A stretch of 64,000 bases of DNA from Onthophagus taurus (Eukaryota; Arthropoda; Insecta; Coleoptera; Scarabaeidae). A program made the translations under genes and the position numbers. How positions within the stretch are numbered: the stretch's first letter is position 1; each line of letters begins with the position of its first letter. Where the stretch lies: assembly GCF_036711975.1 (NCBI RefSeq), contig NC_091972.1, forward strand, positions 9,925,001-9,989,000, written 5' to 3'. The notes beneath the pieces were generated by a model, which ran no database searches, was not told the origin of the DNA, and was given only the letters and a program-made list of their open reading frames with translations. Shown one piece after another: positions 1 through 10,930 of this stretch.

Positions 1-1420
1 ATTGTTATAGAATTGTTGATTTTGTTTCTTAATTTTTGAATGAATTTATCTTTTATTTTTTGTTGCAAGTTTTTTTGAGGAATTATTAATTTTTTAATTT
101 CATTAGAGATGATTTTTTAGAGTTTAATTTAGAGAATGTTTTTAATTTATTTCGTTCTGATGGGTTTGAGTGAACAAAGGTAATGTTCCAATTTATTTTT
201 GATTTCATTTCATTCGTTAGGCTTTGTTAGTTAACATTTTGATGCTGGCAAATGGTATCTCGTTTATTAACGTTATTTCTTTTTCAAATTTAGGAGAATT
301 TATCAGTTTAGTTATAGTTTATTGATCGTGATAATATATTTTTAATTTTTTTCTTGTGATAATGGGTGATCGAAAGTAATTAGCTGTCCAATGCTGTTAC
401 TGTACCTGTTATTTATTTTGAATTAATATTTAATAAATGAATTTATATGGATTTTATTGTTGAATTTATTATGTTTAAAATTACATAGGTTTTCACTTAC
501 TAGGCGTAAATTATAATACTGGAAAATCTCGATATAAGTCTGAAGATGGAAAACTAGAACTAACTAGCTGAGGAACTAAAAACATTCGGGTTTAGCTGTG
601 ACTCATTTAGCCAGTAACTTTTTATGCAATAAAAAGGTACCACATGCTCATTGCAATAAAACTAACATGAGATCCAAGTACTACATTGCAGCAATATAAG
701 ATATAGCACGATTTAGACAAGAAAACATTCTAGATAATGCAACAAAAGACAAAAGCGTTCAACAACTGAAGAAACGCTGTATCTTATAAATAATGATTAT
801 GGGGTAGATTCTCTTTGTAGGTTTTTTTTACGTGTACTATGTCAAATTAGGATTAGTTGGTATTTTCGGTTTTATATAACTCAGTGTGTTTCATTTTGAT
901 GATTTTTAAGTTTCCACAACTAAATCGATGAAACTAATTCAAGATAATAAGAAATCAAAATCTTTAAGATTTATATTAAATCATTTTAAATCTAGTTTTG
1001 AAGCGCCATCTGTTATTAGATAGATCAAATAATTCGTCTTTTACAATTTTCTTTACACAAATATTGTAATTCACCAATAGATAACGCAACGACCATTTAA
1101 AAATTTAAAAAATTATGACCAATTCAATTCAAAGAAATTACACTCATCACTTGGATGACGACTGAAGTGAATAAGCACCTATTTGGAGTCAATACAGCAT
1201 AAGATTTTTTTCTCTTTAGCTTTAAAATTTTTCTTGGAATTAGAACGTTATTCATTTTTGAAAAGGGGATTTTTTGAGGATAAATCTTTTTTTTTTTTTA
1301 ACTTTTTTTGTTGTTGCTTTCCTTGAGGCTATTTTTTTGTGTGAACAAGTTAAAGTAAAATTTTCACTACAAGTTTTTTTTCTGTTCGTTAAGCAATCGT
1401 TTTTATTGTTAACTTACCTT
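1..1420. other. AT-rich intergenic DNA
   Basis: No coding region is recognisable on either strand. The stretch is AT-rich with homopolymer runs. The only structured item is the decayed palindromic repeat at 516-620, listed separately. Confidence 0.6.
516..620. repeat. decayed pogo-like end plus palindromic module
   Basis: The string ctcgatataagtctga near 525-541 resembles the pogo-like terminal sequence at 2013 (ctcgatataacagatt). It is followed by ctagaactaac and then cattcgggtttagc, the same module that occurs at 2140-2640 and 61310-61430. Only one half of the palindrome is visible. This is probably a truncated, old copy. Confidence 0.4.
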
Positions 1421-1423
1421 CGA

Positions 1424-1545
1424 CTACGTGGACGCACACCTGCTTCCGGTGACGGCGTCTTTGTGGCGCAAAACTTGGGTGCCACTTGCTCAAAAATGTT
1501 TTGTGCTCGTTTACGCCATTAACATCGTAGTTAAGAGATTTATCC
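1424..1545 (-). other. possible isolated exon or GC-richer segment
   Basis: On the minus strand a GC-richer block reads open with a basic peptide (WHPSFAPQRRRHRKQ) and ends at gtcgaag followed by gtaagt, a consensus 5' splice site near 1424. No convincing acceptor or in-frame ATG was found upstream, and an in-frame stop lies about 40 codons back. It could be the 3' part of a small exon or chance in a GC-richer patch. No family is recognised. Confidence 0.2.
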
Positions 1546-2012
1546 GTCGTTTTTTGTTATCTTTCAATTTTTACACATTGAATTAATTAAGACAAAAAAT
1601 AACCAACCCGAAAAGATATTAAAGCGTCTTTACTAAATCAAATCATTCACTATGATATGGTTGAAGTTATCTTATTCATTCGTAGGAATTGTAATACATA
1701 TTTATCACATTGGCAGGTGTTGAGTTGGGTCGTTTTTCCTAATGGTGGGGTTTAAAAAAAGTAAATGATAGGATTTTTCAATAAATGCAGGTGTAAGACT
1801 TTGAGATTTTTTCATTAAAAAGAAATGAAAAGTATTTGATTTGAATTCTCTGAATCTCATATATCAAAATCAGATTCTTGGTAACGTCACCTGCGTTTAT
1901 TAATCTGCATTCGCTTCGCGCTCGCTTTTGCTTTTTTACTCACTATTATTTTTACAGCGAAAAAACTGGAAATTCACTAGAAAAAAAAAACACATTGCTT
2001 CCGTGAAAAGTA

Positions 2013-2771
2013 CAGTAAAACCTCGATATAACAGATTAATACGGGGAAGAGAGTGACCGTTATAGCCAAAAGTCCGTTATATAAAAAATTTAATGAACAA
2101 TTTCACAATAATTCGAACAGGTATCCACACCGTTGGGTTCTTTAGTAGTTAGTTCTACTTTTAGTTATATAATAACTAAAGTTAGAGCTAATACTAATAC
2201 TAGAACTAACACTAGACCTAGAACTAGCAACATTTAACACATCTTAAGAGACGCATGGCTAAACCTTGCCATGCCGTGCGTCTTCAGACGCACGACTAAA
2301 CCCGAATGTTTCTAGTTCTAGGTCTAGTGTTAATTCTAGTTTTACATTAGCACTATTGCTATGTAGAACTAACACTATATCTACAACTAGAATCATTTGG
2401 GTTTAGCCACACGTCTCTAAAGACGGCTAAATCCGAATGATTCTAGTTCTAGGTATAGCGTTAGTTCTATTTTTACACTGTCACTAGAACTAACATTAGA
2501 CCTAGAACTAGAAACATTTGGGTTTAGCCGCACGTCTCTTAAGACGGCTAAATCCGAATGATTCTAGTTCTTGGACTAGTACTGAATAACAACTAAAAGT
2601 AGACCTAACACTAGACCTATAACTAGAAAGTTTCGGGTTTTAAGGTATATTAAGGCAACTTAGGGAATAACCCAACTTGGATTCTATCTATGAACGCTAA
2701 CATTTATATTATATCCATTATATCCGAAATTCGTTCTAACAGAGTCCGTTACATCGCTTTTTTATTATCTT
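2013..2771. mobile_element. pogo/Tigger-type non-autonomous element
   Basis: The left end reads TA then CAGTAAAACCTCGATATAAC, a pogo-superfamily style terminus. The right end near 2743-2771 (tccgttacatcgcttttttatta) is its degraded reverse complement. The interior (about 2130-2640) has no transposase. It consists of alternating direct and inverted copies of ctagaactaacactagacct and of a cattcgggtttagc / ggctaaatccgaatg palindrome around an acgtct core. The element is most likely a MITE moved by a pogo transposase. The right boundary is approximate. Confidence 0.6.
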
Positions 2772-3185
2772 ATAATATGCTTAAAAACCCACTATAACAT
2801 CACTTGAAATAGCCCAATTTAAATAATCGACTTTAGAACAGAGATAAAATCTTAAAAGAATCTAATGAGATATTTCCTCATCTTAAATTAATGGATTTTT
2901 CTGATGAAAACAGTTAAGTACTTTTCATGTCTTACCTTTATGATAAAAAGTTAAATGAAGATAACATTCTGTGCAGCGGCATAAGTTACAAATCGTTTTT
3001 CTTTTCAGTGGAATCATTTCTTTGTAACTTGAAAGATTTTATCTTTTCAGTCTCTTCTTAACTTCAAAACCTAAATACTGTTTAATTTAGCGTTTGTTTA
3101 AGAAGTATTTTTAGGTGTTACCAAAAAATATAAATATTACAAAGAAAACGTATTGTAATCGTTCTTCTTAACTTGAGGGGATTCA

Positions 3186-3620
3186 TTTTGCAGGAAGGGA
3201 GGACGTCGACGGTGGCGTGGGCGAAGGGCTGCGGCGGCGGCAGCGGGAGGCGGACGTCCCCCGATGATTGATGGCCGGGAACGAGGGGGGAAACGGCGCC
3301 CCGGACTCATAAATTATACGGCCGTCACTCTATCACGGGAGGCCCCTGGCGTTTGCGTTTTATTCGCACCGGCCCGTCGTCGGTCGACAGCTGATCACCT
3401 CCACGGCCCCCGTCTACAACGGCGGGGGCCCTTCCTGCAAGCCGCCGCCGTTGCCGCCCTTTGTTACCACCAACGTGGTGTGTGGCATCGGTTGCAGGGG
3501 CTCCTACGATCCGCTGCGGGTGACTTTAGTGTCCGCCGGTGCACCGTGATACACCTGCATACCCTTTGCACCGGTATACTGTATGGTTCAACCGGTTGGT
3601 CGCTGATTTTATTATATTGA
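3186..3620 (+). other. GC-rich island, possible exon
   Basis: A sharp GC-rich block follows an acceptor-like ttcattttgcag ending at 3192. Two plus-strand frames are open. One runs from the acceptor to 3620 (Ala/Arg-rich). The other runs from about 3310 to 3549 and is Pro/Gly-rich (for example CKPPPLPPFVTTNVV). Neither resembles a family I know, and long open frames are expected by chance at this GC content. It may be a first or internal exon, a CpG-rich promoter or a conserved non-coding element. Confidence 0.3.
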
Positions 3621-3819
3621 GGGGTGACTTAACAAACATTGAAATATATGGGGAACAACATTTTGTTCAAAATTTCTCTTATCTAATAAAATCTCAACTG
3701 GCGGCGATCAAAGCCTTTCATTACTTACGAGTATTAACTTAAAAAAAAGAACTTAAAAAATGAAAAACGACGAGACCTTATAGTATAAACCAGTTCGCGT
3801 GAAATTTATCGTGAAAAAC

Positions 3820-4400
3820 AGTTACGGTCGCACGCAGAAAGCGACGGGCGAAACCGGGTCGGAAATTAGCGCGTAACGGCGAAACAATAAAAGAGCAAAT
3901 CGGACATCACTTTTCCCTTTACAAAAATTCGGCCGCAAAAACGTGCCGCGAGCCGCCCCGGTATCAATATTAACGGCGCGGTGGCGGCTGCTGCTGCTTC
4001 GAACGCTCTGCCCCGGAAGCGGCCTCGTATTCTGCGACATCCCCTTTAACTCGACAGGGTCCCGCGTGGGGCGGCCGCCACTGCCCGGGGGGGCGGCGGG
4101 CCAGGGGAATCGGGGGAACCCGGGGGCGGCCCGCAGAAGGGTTGGGCCCTGCCAGAACGAGACGCACGCACTACGTCCAACCCCCCACGAATTCAAAGAG
4201 GAGAAAGAGAGACGCCGACAAACCCACGATTTTCGACGTGAGCGGCGTAAGGAGAGAAGGCGGTCGAGAGAAACGAAAGAAGCACAAATACATGTATGTG
4301 TATGAGTGTAGTATGTGTGTGGTAGTGTGAGTGAGTGACGGAAAGGGACCGAGACGACGGAGCGGAAACAGTACCGTACTTTAATTTTAAGATATTTATT
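3820..4400. other. GC-rich island with GT/GA-rich edge
   Basis: CG-rich sequence (core 3930-4170) passes into a purine-rich run at 4190-4280 and then a gtatgtgtgtggtagtgtgagtgag tract. Open frames exist on both strands but show low-complexity translations and no recognisable domain. The composition suits a promoter or enhancer island better than a coding exon. Only 200 bases separate it from the island at 3186-3620, so both may belong to one locus. Confidence 0.35.
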
Positions 4401-4432
4401 AACATACAATATCTGGGTAAAGCTGATTGGTA

Positions 4433-4850
4433 TGAATCAAAATGATTCTAGTCGACTAAAATCATCTGTAGGATACTTAATGATGGTGAAAAAATGCAAA
4501 AATATGATTTTGATAATTATTGAAAATGTTTCAAAGATTCCAAAAAATAAAAAAAGTGTATTGGTGTGTTTCAAAATGGTACTAATCAATTGAAAACATC
4601 TTCAGCTTATTTGACAAAGTCAAAACGAGTTAATAACATTAAATGGGGCGATTTGAAAAATTTTAGAGTATAAGTGTGAATCAAAATGATTCTAGTTGAC
4701 TAAAATCGTCTGTAGGATATTTAATGACGGTGAAAAAAATAATATAATATATTATATGATTTTAAGGATTATTGATAGTGATTTAAAGATACTAGAAAAT
4801 AGTAAAAGCCAATAAGTGTGTGTCGAAATGGTACTAGTCTAAATAGGTAA
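4433..4850. repeat. tandem repeat, about 244 bp, 1.7 copies
   Basis: The string tgaatcaaaatgattctagt begins at 4433 and again at 4677. The following text (gactaaaatc.tctgtaggata.ttaatga.ggtgaaaaaa) matches with few differences. The second copy is cut where the LINE remnant begins near 4850. Confidence 0.7.
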
Positions 4851-6110
4851 TGATGTAATGTGGTAATGGAGGTAATATGAGTGGACTTATTCGGATTTAT
4901 TTTTACTCGCCACTGTTCAATCCATTTTTCCAGCATCAATAAGTGATATTGTAGGTTTTGGGATGCCATTTCAGGAGATGTATGAGTAGCCATAACTACA
5001 GTGCCGTCCGCGTATGTATCAATCATAGTGTTGTTTGTCGTAGGCGTGTCGGCTGTGTATAAAAGATATAAGGTAGGCCCCAAAATACTACCTTGAGAAA
5101 CTCCAGCATGTATCGGTACAAGTGGTGAATATGCATCATTTTGTTTAACGAAAAAGTATCTCTCCATCAGATATGATTCCAATAGTGTACATACATTTTG
5201 GATAACGTAGATAGGTTTTAAGTTTGGCTATAAGACCATCATGTCATACTCTGTCGAAAGCCTGTGATACATCTAAAGAAGCTGCTGTACAATATTTTTT
5301 GGCCTCTAAGACATCTCACTACTCTGTACAGTTATTCTATAGTACCATGCTGTTTTCTAAACCCAAATTAATAATTAGGAAGTAACTTTTTATTTAGTAT
5401 AATGCTCTGAAGAGCTTCAATAAGAGCTTTTCAAACACTTTTTGACTTATTGTGATTTTATTTGATTTCAGTACCATAGTTATCTGGGACACCTTTTATT
5501 GTATTGGGAATGATCCTAGTCTTGCGATTGCGTTGAAGATAAGCAGTACTATTCGTAGCCCATGTTCAGGAATATGTTTAAGAACCAATCCGATTATAAG
5601 ATCGTGGCGTTTTAAGCTCACATAATTAAAACTTTTAAATTTCATTACATGAGAAGCGCCTAGTGAAGTTTCATTTAGTTCTCTATGCTGGGGTAATTCT
5701 GTATGAGGTTGAAAAACGTTACGCAGGTAAGCTGCAAAGGTATTTGCTTTCTTTTCGTTATTTCTTGCCCAGTAACCATCACTTTTTCTAATGGGCGTAT
5801 TAATACCTTGTTGTCATTTAAGTTTATTTGTTAGCTTCCATATTCAGTAATTCCTTTCCTTGTCATTAGAGAGATTACTAAGGAAATGGCTAACGTTTTC
5901 GTTTTTGAAACGTTTTAGAGCTTCTTTCAACAGACGAGTAGCCATATTCAGTTTTATTTTTTTACATCTTATTAATATCGCGCGGATAATGAATTATTTT
6001 ATTACGATGAGCTTTTTGAATACATTTTGTGAAGTCATTTATCGAGTTTTCGATGTTCGTTTCATTATTGAGAGGAATAATTGAGAGGAATTTTTTTTCT
6101 AGTGCAGGGT
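4850..6110 (-). pseudogene. Jockey-like LINE ORF2 remnant (reverse transcriptase)
   Basis: Read on the minus strand from about 6110 down, conceptual frames give the order expected for a Jockey-clade ORF2. First comes a pre-RT region (FLSIIPLNNETNIENSINDF), then a linker (TPIRKSDGYWARNNEKKANTF), then the RT core with SLDVSQAFDRV near 5250, AGVSQGSILGPTLYLLYTAD near 5050-5110, and the catalytic block near 5000. The catalytic block reads YADG instead of the expected F/YADD, so one catalytic aspartate is lost. Several frameshifts and stops interrupt the frame. The longest intact piece is 4769-5182, which runs past the homology into unrelated sequence. The element is dead and truncated, with no 3' domain joined to it. 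Confidence 0.85.
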
Positions 6111-6800
6111 CATGTTTCCAATCACATCGTCAATGTTGAAACTCATCTATTCTGTTGCTGCAATATCGTCGATTCGAACATAATTTTCAAGATTTTCTTG
6201 TGTTTGTTCATTTCATTATCTCACCTTTGCATTTGAACTATCGTAGATAAAAGGAGATAATCTTCTGGATCCCATTCGAATGATGTAAAATCACCATTAT
6301 TTTTCTGAAAACCAACTTTTTTGAAGCAATTTTCTATCGTTGCTGACGAAACTTTATTCCAGGCTGTTTTAATATAATAAAGTGCTTCTAAAACATTTAT
6401 GGACTTCTTACTTGATCCGTTTTTAATAAAATGTGCTTCAGTATTATTAACCTTCGATTATAGAATTTAAAATATTCTATGATCCCTCTGGTCTAGTGCT
6501 TCTTACGCTATTTTTCCAGTTAACCATTGAATGCCCGAAAGTTGGCAACATTCCTTTGGCCTTCACTAAACGTCCCGATAATGGAATGTTTTGGCTACAA
6601 GCAAGAAAAAACCAATTAAAACACATATTATCAATTTAAAGTCCCACAGTTTTCAAAAAAAATCTCTTTCCCAAAGAAAAAAAAAGCTCATAAAATTAAA
6701 ACCTGTAAAATCATCAAAATTGATAGGTATTAATTCTTAAAGAAGACATAAAATGTGTGGTAATTGAAATGAAAAGTAAAATGAAACTATTAATGTATAT
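6111..6800. other. unassigned AT-rich stretch, possible LINE upstream remnant
   Basis: The segment adjoins the LINE remnant and may hold its decayed endonuclease region on the minus strand (a fragment such as FEWDPEDYLLL can be read near 6270). No motif is clear enough to assign. The distal part is AT-rich with poly-A runs. Confidence 0.3.
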
Positions 6801-6809
6801 AATACGGTC

Positions 6810-7020
6810 CTGCTTGTGAGATTCCCGTTGGAGAATCGAGTTTCAGTATTCCAACGACGAGGAGAAGAAGATGGAGGAGGAGGAGGAGGTGACGGTGAGA
6901 TGTGGGGCGAAGCAATGAGGAACACGCGGTTTTCGGACGTTGTGTGTCCATCCGACGCGGAAACCGTGGTCGTGCGAGGAGTACAGAAGTCGGGGCAGGT
7001 TAAAAAATTAAAATAGGCTG
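6810..7020 (+). other. short GC-richer segment with GGA-repeat tract
   Basis: A gaggaggaggaggaggtgac microsatellite sits in a GC-richer block that stays open on the plus strand to a TAG near 7014. A donor-like gacggtgagat lies at about 6890-6900. The peptide is Gly/Glu-rich and matches no known family. It may be a small exon or part of a regulatory island. Confidence 0.25.
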
Positions 7021-7689
7021 CGACGAAAATAAAAAATCCGTTGAATATTCATGGCGTGGACTTGTGGGGAGTCTTGCGACGGTTACACAAAACCTATTTA
7101 TGCATGTATTTTTAAGCAGATACCGACGGTTTCGATAACCACAGCAACGTTTTTATCGTAATAATTTAAGTTTGTTGTTGTTACTATTCGTTTTTTCTTA
7201 ATGTTTAACAAAATCAATAAGAGAAAGTTAAAGGATATTATCGGTAAAGATTTAAATTGTCGATGGTGGTGTGCGAACAAAACTTTGTTCCGCAAACAGG
7301 CGAAGAATTTACATTGGCGCTATTTGCAATTCAAGTTTGTCGTTGTACAAGATTCGCTCCTCCGATCTTGTGCATACATTTGCTTATCAGTTTATCATCG
7401 TCCCATACACGTGCATCGCTTGACGGCGGCGGAAACGTCGTGTTTGGCGAGGTTACGAAGAAGAAACGTGTGCGTACTGAACGATATCTAACGGTGTATA
7501 ATTGAATAAATAGAAGAGATAACAACAAAATAACGTACTTGGTAGTTTTATGAAAATGCAAAGAAATTCAACAAACTTATATTTTTATATAGAAAATGTA
7601 GGAAATTGTGAAGATGAGGATGTCTCTTTTTTTATATTCCGATGTCTATTATATTTTTGCATGTATAAGTTATAACCTCGAATATAAAT
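7020..7689. other. intergenic, nothing recognised
   Basis: Overlapping short frames exist on both strands around 7200-7560 but none shows a domain, and they mirror each other. No repeat or RNA gene was seen. Confidence 0.4.
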
Positions 7690-7985
7690 AACTTCCGGAC
7701 ATCCAAAACTCCAAACATAGGTGTGTTGATGGTTACAAGTTCTCCTTTCCTAATATCTTCTTAATAATCCTACGTTGTAGTATCTCCAATGGTATTAAGT
7801 GAGTATATAGCCATAGCGCAGCCTCGACTCTACCAAACAATGATACAATGTTTTTAAGTGATAAGCATTGAGTGTGGATCTTAGATGTTTGAATTTATAC
7901 AGTGAAGTTCTCAATGTTCTTGATATACTTTCAACGTGCCTATTCCACCTCAAGTGACTATCAATTACCACTTCGAGTCAACGAA
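7690..7985 (-). pseudogene. LINE ORF2 C-terminal remnant
   Basis: Minus-strand conceptual translation gives pieces typical of the region after the RT domain in Jockey-like LINEs. There is a DSHLRW-N-RHVES stretch, YKFKHLRSTLNAYHLKTLYH, and a LVESRLRYG motif, with stops and frameshifts between them. It is in the same orientation as the remnant at 4850-6110 but separated by unrelated sequence, so it may be part of the same broken copy or a second insertion. Confidence 0.7.
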
Positions 7986-8319
7986 AACTATGTGTGGATT
8001 TGATGCGTATGACAGTTCAAACGTCAGTTTGATTTAACGCAAATTTGATTTCAAAACATGATACAACAAAATTCCCTGTAAATGTTGCCAACTTCACAGT
8101 AATTTGACAGGTATTATATAAAAAAATAAACTACCATAACTAAATTATTCAAGAAATCAAGTGGAAATCATCAATAAAATGATAACAGATATCTATAAAT
8201 ATAATTTCACACAATGAAGTGTTAATATTGAAAAAAAAACTTTTAAAGAAACAATGCTTTTGACGTTTGAATAATGTGAACATTACCCTCTGAAAAGAGA
8301 AAAAAAAACTAATATAACG

Positions 8320-8540
8320 GATAATAAAAGGTGCGTGCGTGCGCGGAGATGAACGTCGCGGATAGAATAGGGAATTCAGTTTGAGGTGGACAGTTAATTC
8401 GTGTGGATCGAGACGGATGGTGGCCGGTAACGCCATCTGGCGTCGTATTTGGCGCACGCGCAGTCAGTGAGCTGTCAAAATGGCGACGGTAAAACCTCGT
8501 AAACGTCAGTGAGCGCGTTCAGCGCCCGTTCCCGGCTGAA
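8320..8540 (+). promoter_or_regulatory. RYBP promoter and 5' leader
   Basis: A GC-richer block precedes the RYBP start codon without a TATA box. It contains a gccat core at 8432-8436 and tcaaaatggcgacgg at about 8475-8489. Both carry the ATGGC/GCCAT core bound by YY1 and its fly homologue Pho, and the second closely resembles the longer YY1 consensus. RYBP itself binds YY1, so autoregulation is conceivable, but that is inference. The transcription start was not located. Confidence 0.5.
8480..8512 (+). promoter_or_regulatory. short upstream ORF in RYBP leader
   Basis: An ATG at 8480 opens a ten-codon frame ([10 protein letters not shown]) that ends in TGA at 8510-8512, 28 bases before the RYBP ATG at 8541. 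Its ATG overlaps the YY1-like core. If transcription starts upstream of 8480, this uORF would lower initiation at the main ATG. If the start is downstream, it is irrelevant. Confidence 0.45.
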
Positions 8541-8993
8541 ATGGACCACAAAAAGAGTCCAATACGTCGAGCGAAACGACAGGCGAAGCTCGTCGAAGAC
8601 AACTTTTGGGACTGCAGCGTGTGCACGTACAGGAACGGCGCGGAGGCGTTCAAATGTCTTATGTGCGACGTACGAAAGGGAACGTCAACCAGGAAGCCCC
8701 GCATCAATCCCCAATTGGTGGCCCAGCAGGTCGCTAGCCAATTCCTGCCAGCGCCCAGCAAGGAAAAGCGCGAACGAAAAGACGGTAAAAAATCGACTGC
8801 GAAAAGGCGACACCCGCCCCGACTCAAGAACGTCGATCGAAGTACCGCGCAAACCCGCGAGGTTACTGTTAATAGTGTTACCGTTGTGATCACAGAGTAC
8901 AAACCGAAGATGAAGAGCGCGGAAACGATATCCAGCTCCAGTGGGTCGGATCACGGTTCTCAGTCCGAATCGAGTATGGACGCGCCCCGATAA
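8541..8993 (+). CDS. RYBP: RYBP, RING1 and YY1 binding protein
   Basis: This single-exon gene encodes 150 residues, a length typical of insect RYBP. RYBP/YAF2 proteins are subunits of variant Polycomb repressive complex 1. They bind RING1 and stimulate monoubiquitination of histone H2A in the nucleus. Visible features are a basic N-terminus ([13 protein letters not shown]) and a RanBP2-type zinc finger at about residues 20-47 with W23, C25, C28, C39 and C42. Next come a conserved [10 protein letters not shown] segment, a Lys/Arg-rich linker (residues 73-96) and the RING1-binding beta strands around residues 107-123 ([16 protein letters not shown]). The tail is Ser-rich and acidic. The ATG at 8541 is preferred because the conserved N-terminus starts there and the only upstream ATG opens a ten-codon frame. 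Lack of introns is what I recall for the Drosophila gene. The identification is firm. Confidence 0.96.
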   Translation: MDHKKSPIRRAKRQAKLVEDNFWDCSVCTYRNGAEAFKCLMCDVRKGTSTRKPRINPQLVAQQVASQFLPAPSKEKRERKDGKKSTAKRRHPPRLKNVDRSTAQTREVTVNSVTVVITEYKPKMKSAETISSSSGSDHGSQSESSMDAPR

Positions 8994-9132
8994 TATTCAT
9001 TTCGTATTCAAAAACCCCAACTTCATTCACCCCCGCGCGTACTTCATATGACGTCTAACGTTTACGTTTTCGCTGTGGTTCGTTACGTTTCCGGCACGTT
9101 TACTTCCTTACCAGTAAGTAAAAAAATATAAA

Positions 9133-9138
9133 AATAAA
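9133..9138 (+). terminator. candidate RYBP polyadenylation signal
   Basis: AATAAA lies 140 bases after the RYBP stop, in a sharp transition from GC-richer sequence to A/T runs, which fits a short 3' UTR. Confidence 0.5.
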
Positions 9139-9139
9139 T

Positions 9140-10060
9140 GCAAAAAAAGTCATTTTTCTCATAAAAACTTGTCATAAACAAAAGGATTTATTTATATCGA
9201 AAACGATATTTACTGCTTTTAAAACCGCTTCATGTCACGATAAACACAATACAATGAGAAGGTTAATGGCCATTCTGCCATCCATCTGTGTCGCGGTTTG
9301 TAATGAATGATTAACTTTGATTGGGTGTTAGTCGAGCGGATTTTGTTGTTGTGTAGATTGTTGAATTAATGAAACGAATTGATGGAGTGTTAAAAATTAT
9401 ATTAATTGATTATATTTCTATATTAAAGTAATCAAATATTAAAGATTTTTTATTCAATTTATAAGTGTTAATATAAAAGCGTTTTAAAATTAATTAGAAC
9501 ATTAAAAACATAAAAAACTATGAAAGACCTTGTATTCTATGTTATATAGATTTATTTATAATAATACTAAAAGATAGAAACTTTCAGATTTGGAAATGAC
9601 TATCTCAAAGCTTAACTATAATCAAAATTTATGTAAAACATAGAATTTAGTTTATTCAATATGAAAATCAAAATATAAAATTATAAGAATCTAAATTAAT
9701 TTCTTAAAAATAAGGAAATAATTTTTTTGTCTTTTGCTGGCGATTATCACATTTGGGGTTATCAATTATCATTAACAATAATCACTTTTCAAAATGTTGA
9801 TGATGTGATTTTTGAAGAATTTGGATAAATATTTTTATAATTAACACATCAGAACAGCACCGATTAAGCCAGCTGTCAAATTATTTTGGTAAATTGATTT
9901 CCAGAGATTATTACTTAATTACATATAAGTATGAGATTAATCAGTATTTATAATAATTTTGTGAGATCCACAATGATTTGATTCAATTTTTTATTTTTAT
10001 GTTGGCATTCTGATATGGATATTTCAGTTATGAGTTGATAGCAATGACTTAATATGAGAT
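9140..10060. other. AT-rich intergenic DNA
   Basis: No open frame of note, tandem repeat or RNA gene was seen on either strand. Confidence 0.5.
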
Positions 10061-10063
10061 CTA

Positions 10064-10686
10064 CAGTGGCGGACAAAAGTCTACATACAGCATTAAATTA
10101 TGAGGTTTTTGTACAACGTAATAAGATAACACAAAATTAGTATTACAGTGTGATTAGAGATACTTATTTACAAAAAAGAACAACACGCAAATCGCTACAT
10201 ACTAAAAATTCAACAAATAATACAAAAATTAATAGGACAAAAGTTTACTTTTTAACTAAAAATAAATCATTAAGTCCATGTAACGACAGTTTTTAAAACT
10301 CAATATTTCGTTGGCCCTCCATGAACTTCTGTAACTTTGCCAGTCTCACTGTAATTTTTGACGATGGTCTGGACTGTTGCTCTGCTTAGATTTACAAATT
10401 AGGCAATTTCGCAGTAAGATTTCTTTTCTTTTGGATATTTTATCACCAATTTTCTAATTTCAACAGAAATTTCTTTTCGCGATGAAATTTTGCAGCAAGA
10501 TCCGTAATCGCTACTGAATTAAGAAAAAAGAAAATTGCAATGCTAGCTATTTTATGCAAGTCCCATTTGATTACTGTAACTCAAGTGCATTGTATGTAGA
10601 CTTTTGTCGTGTTAGTTTTTGTAGATTTTGTAGCTATTGAGTGATTTGTCAATTCAATGCTGCATGTAGACTTTTGTCCATCACTG
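10064..10686 (-). mobile_element. internally deleted Tc1-like element
   Basis: The terminal inverted repeats CAGTGGCGGACAAAAGTC (10064) and its partner gacttttgtccatcactg (ending 10686) are flanked by TA (10062-10063 and 10687-10688), the standard Tc1/mariner target duplication. On the minus strand about 10320-10470 encodes a decayed N-terminal helix-turn-helix of a Tc1 transposase (ISVEIRKLVIKYPKEKKSY, then VNLSRATVQTIVKNYSETGK) with an in-frame stop. The DDE catalytic domain is missing. A second end-like block at 10575-10611 (atgtagacttttgtcgtg) matches the element end at 55420, so a nested or recombined copy is likely. Confidence 0.85.
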
Positions 10687-10930
10687 TATAACCTAAATAA
10701 GGAATAAAGTATATGTCAATCTGTCGCAGGAGATCATTGGTGCCCTTTTTTAGCTGCGTCAAAGGTTTTCAAATATTTTAATAAATGTCTGTGCCAATTA
10801 AATTTGAACTAAAACGTTATACGTTTATACTACTATATATTATGTTAGCGATATTTGAGTACTGTTGGCACATCTGAAAGTGGGCGTTGTGTATTCTGTG
10901 ACCATATCTTGTCAGCTGTTTTGCAAACTC

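Noticed and set aside
3822..4409. 195-codon minus-strand frame in a GC-rich island
   Set aside because: The translation is low-complexity, the opposite strand is open as well, and no domain or splice context supports it.
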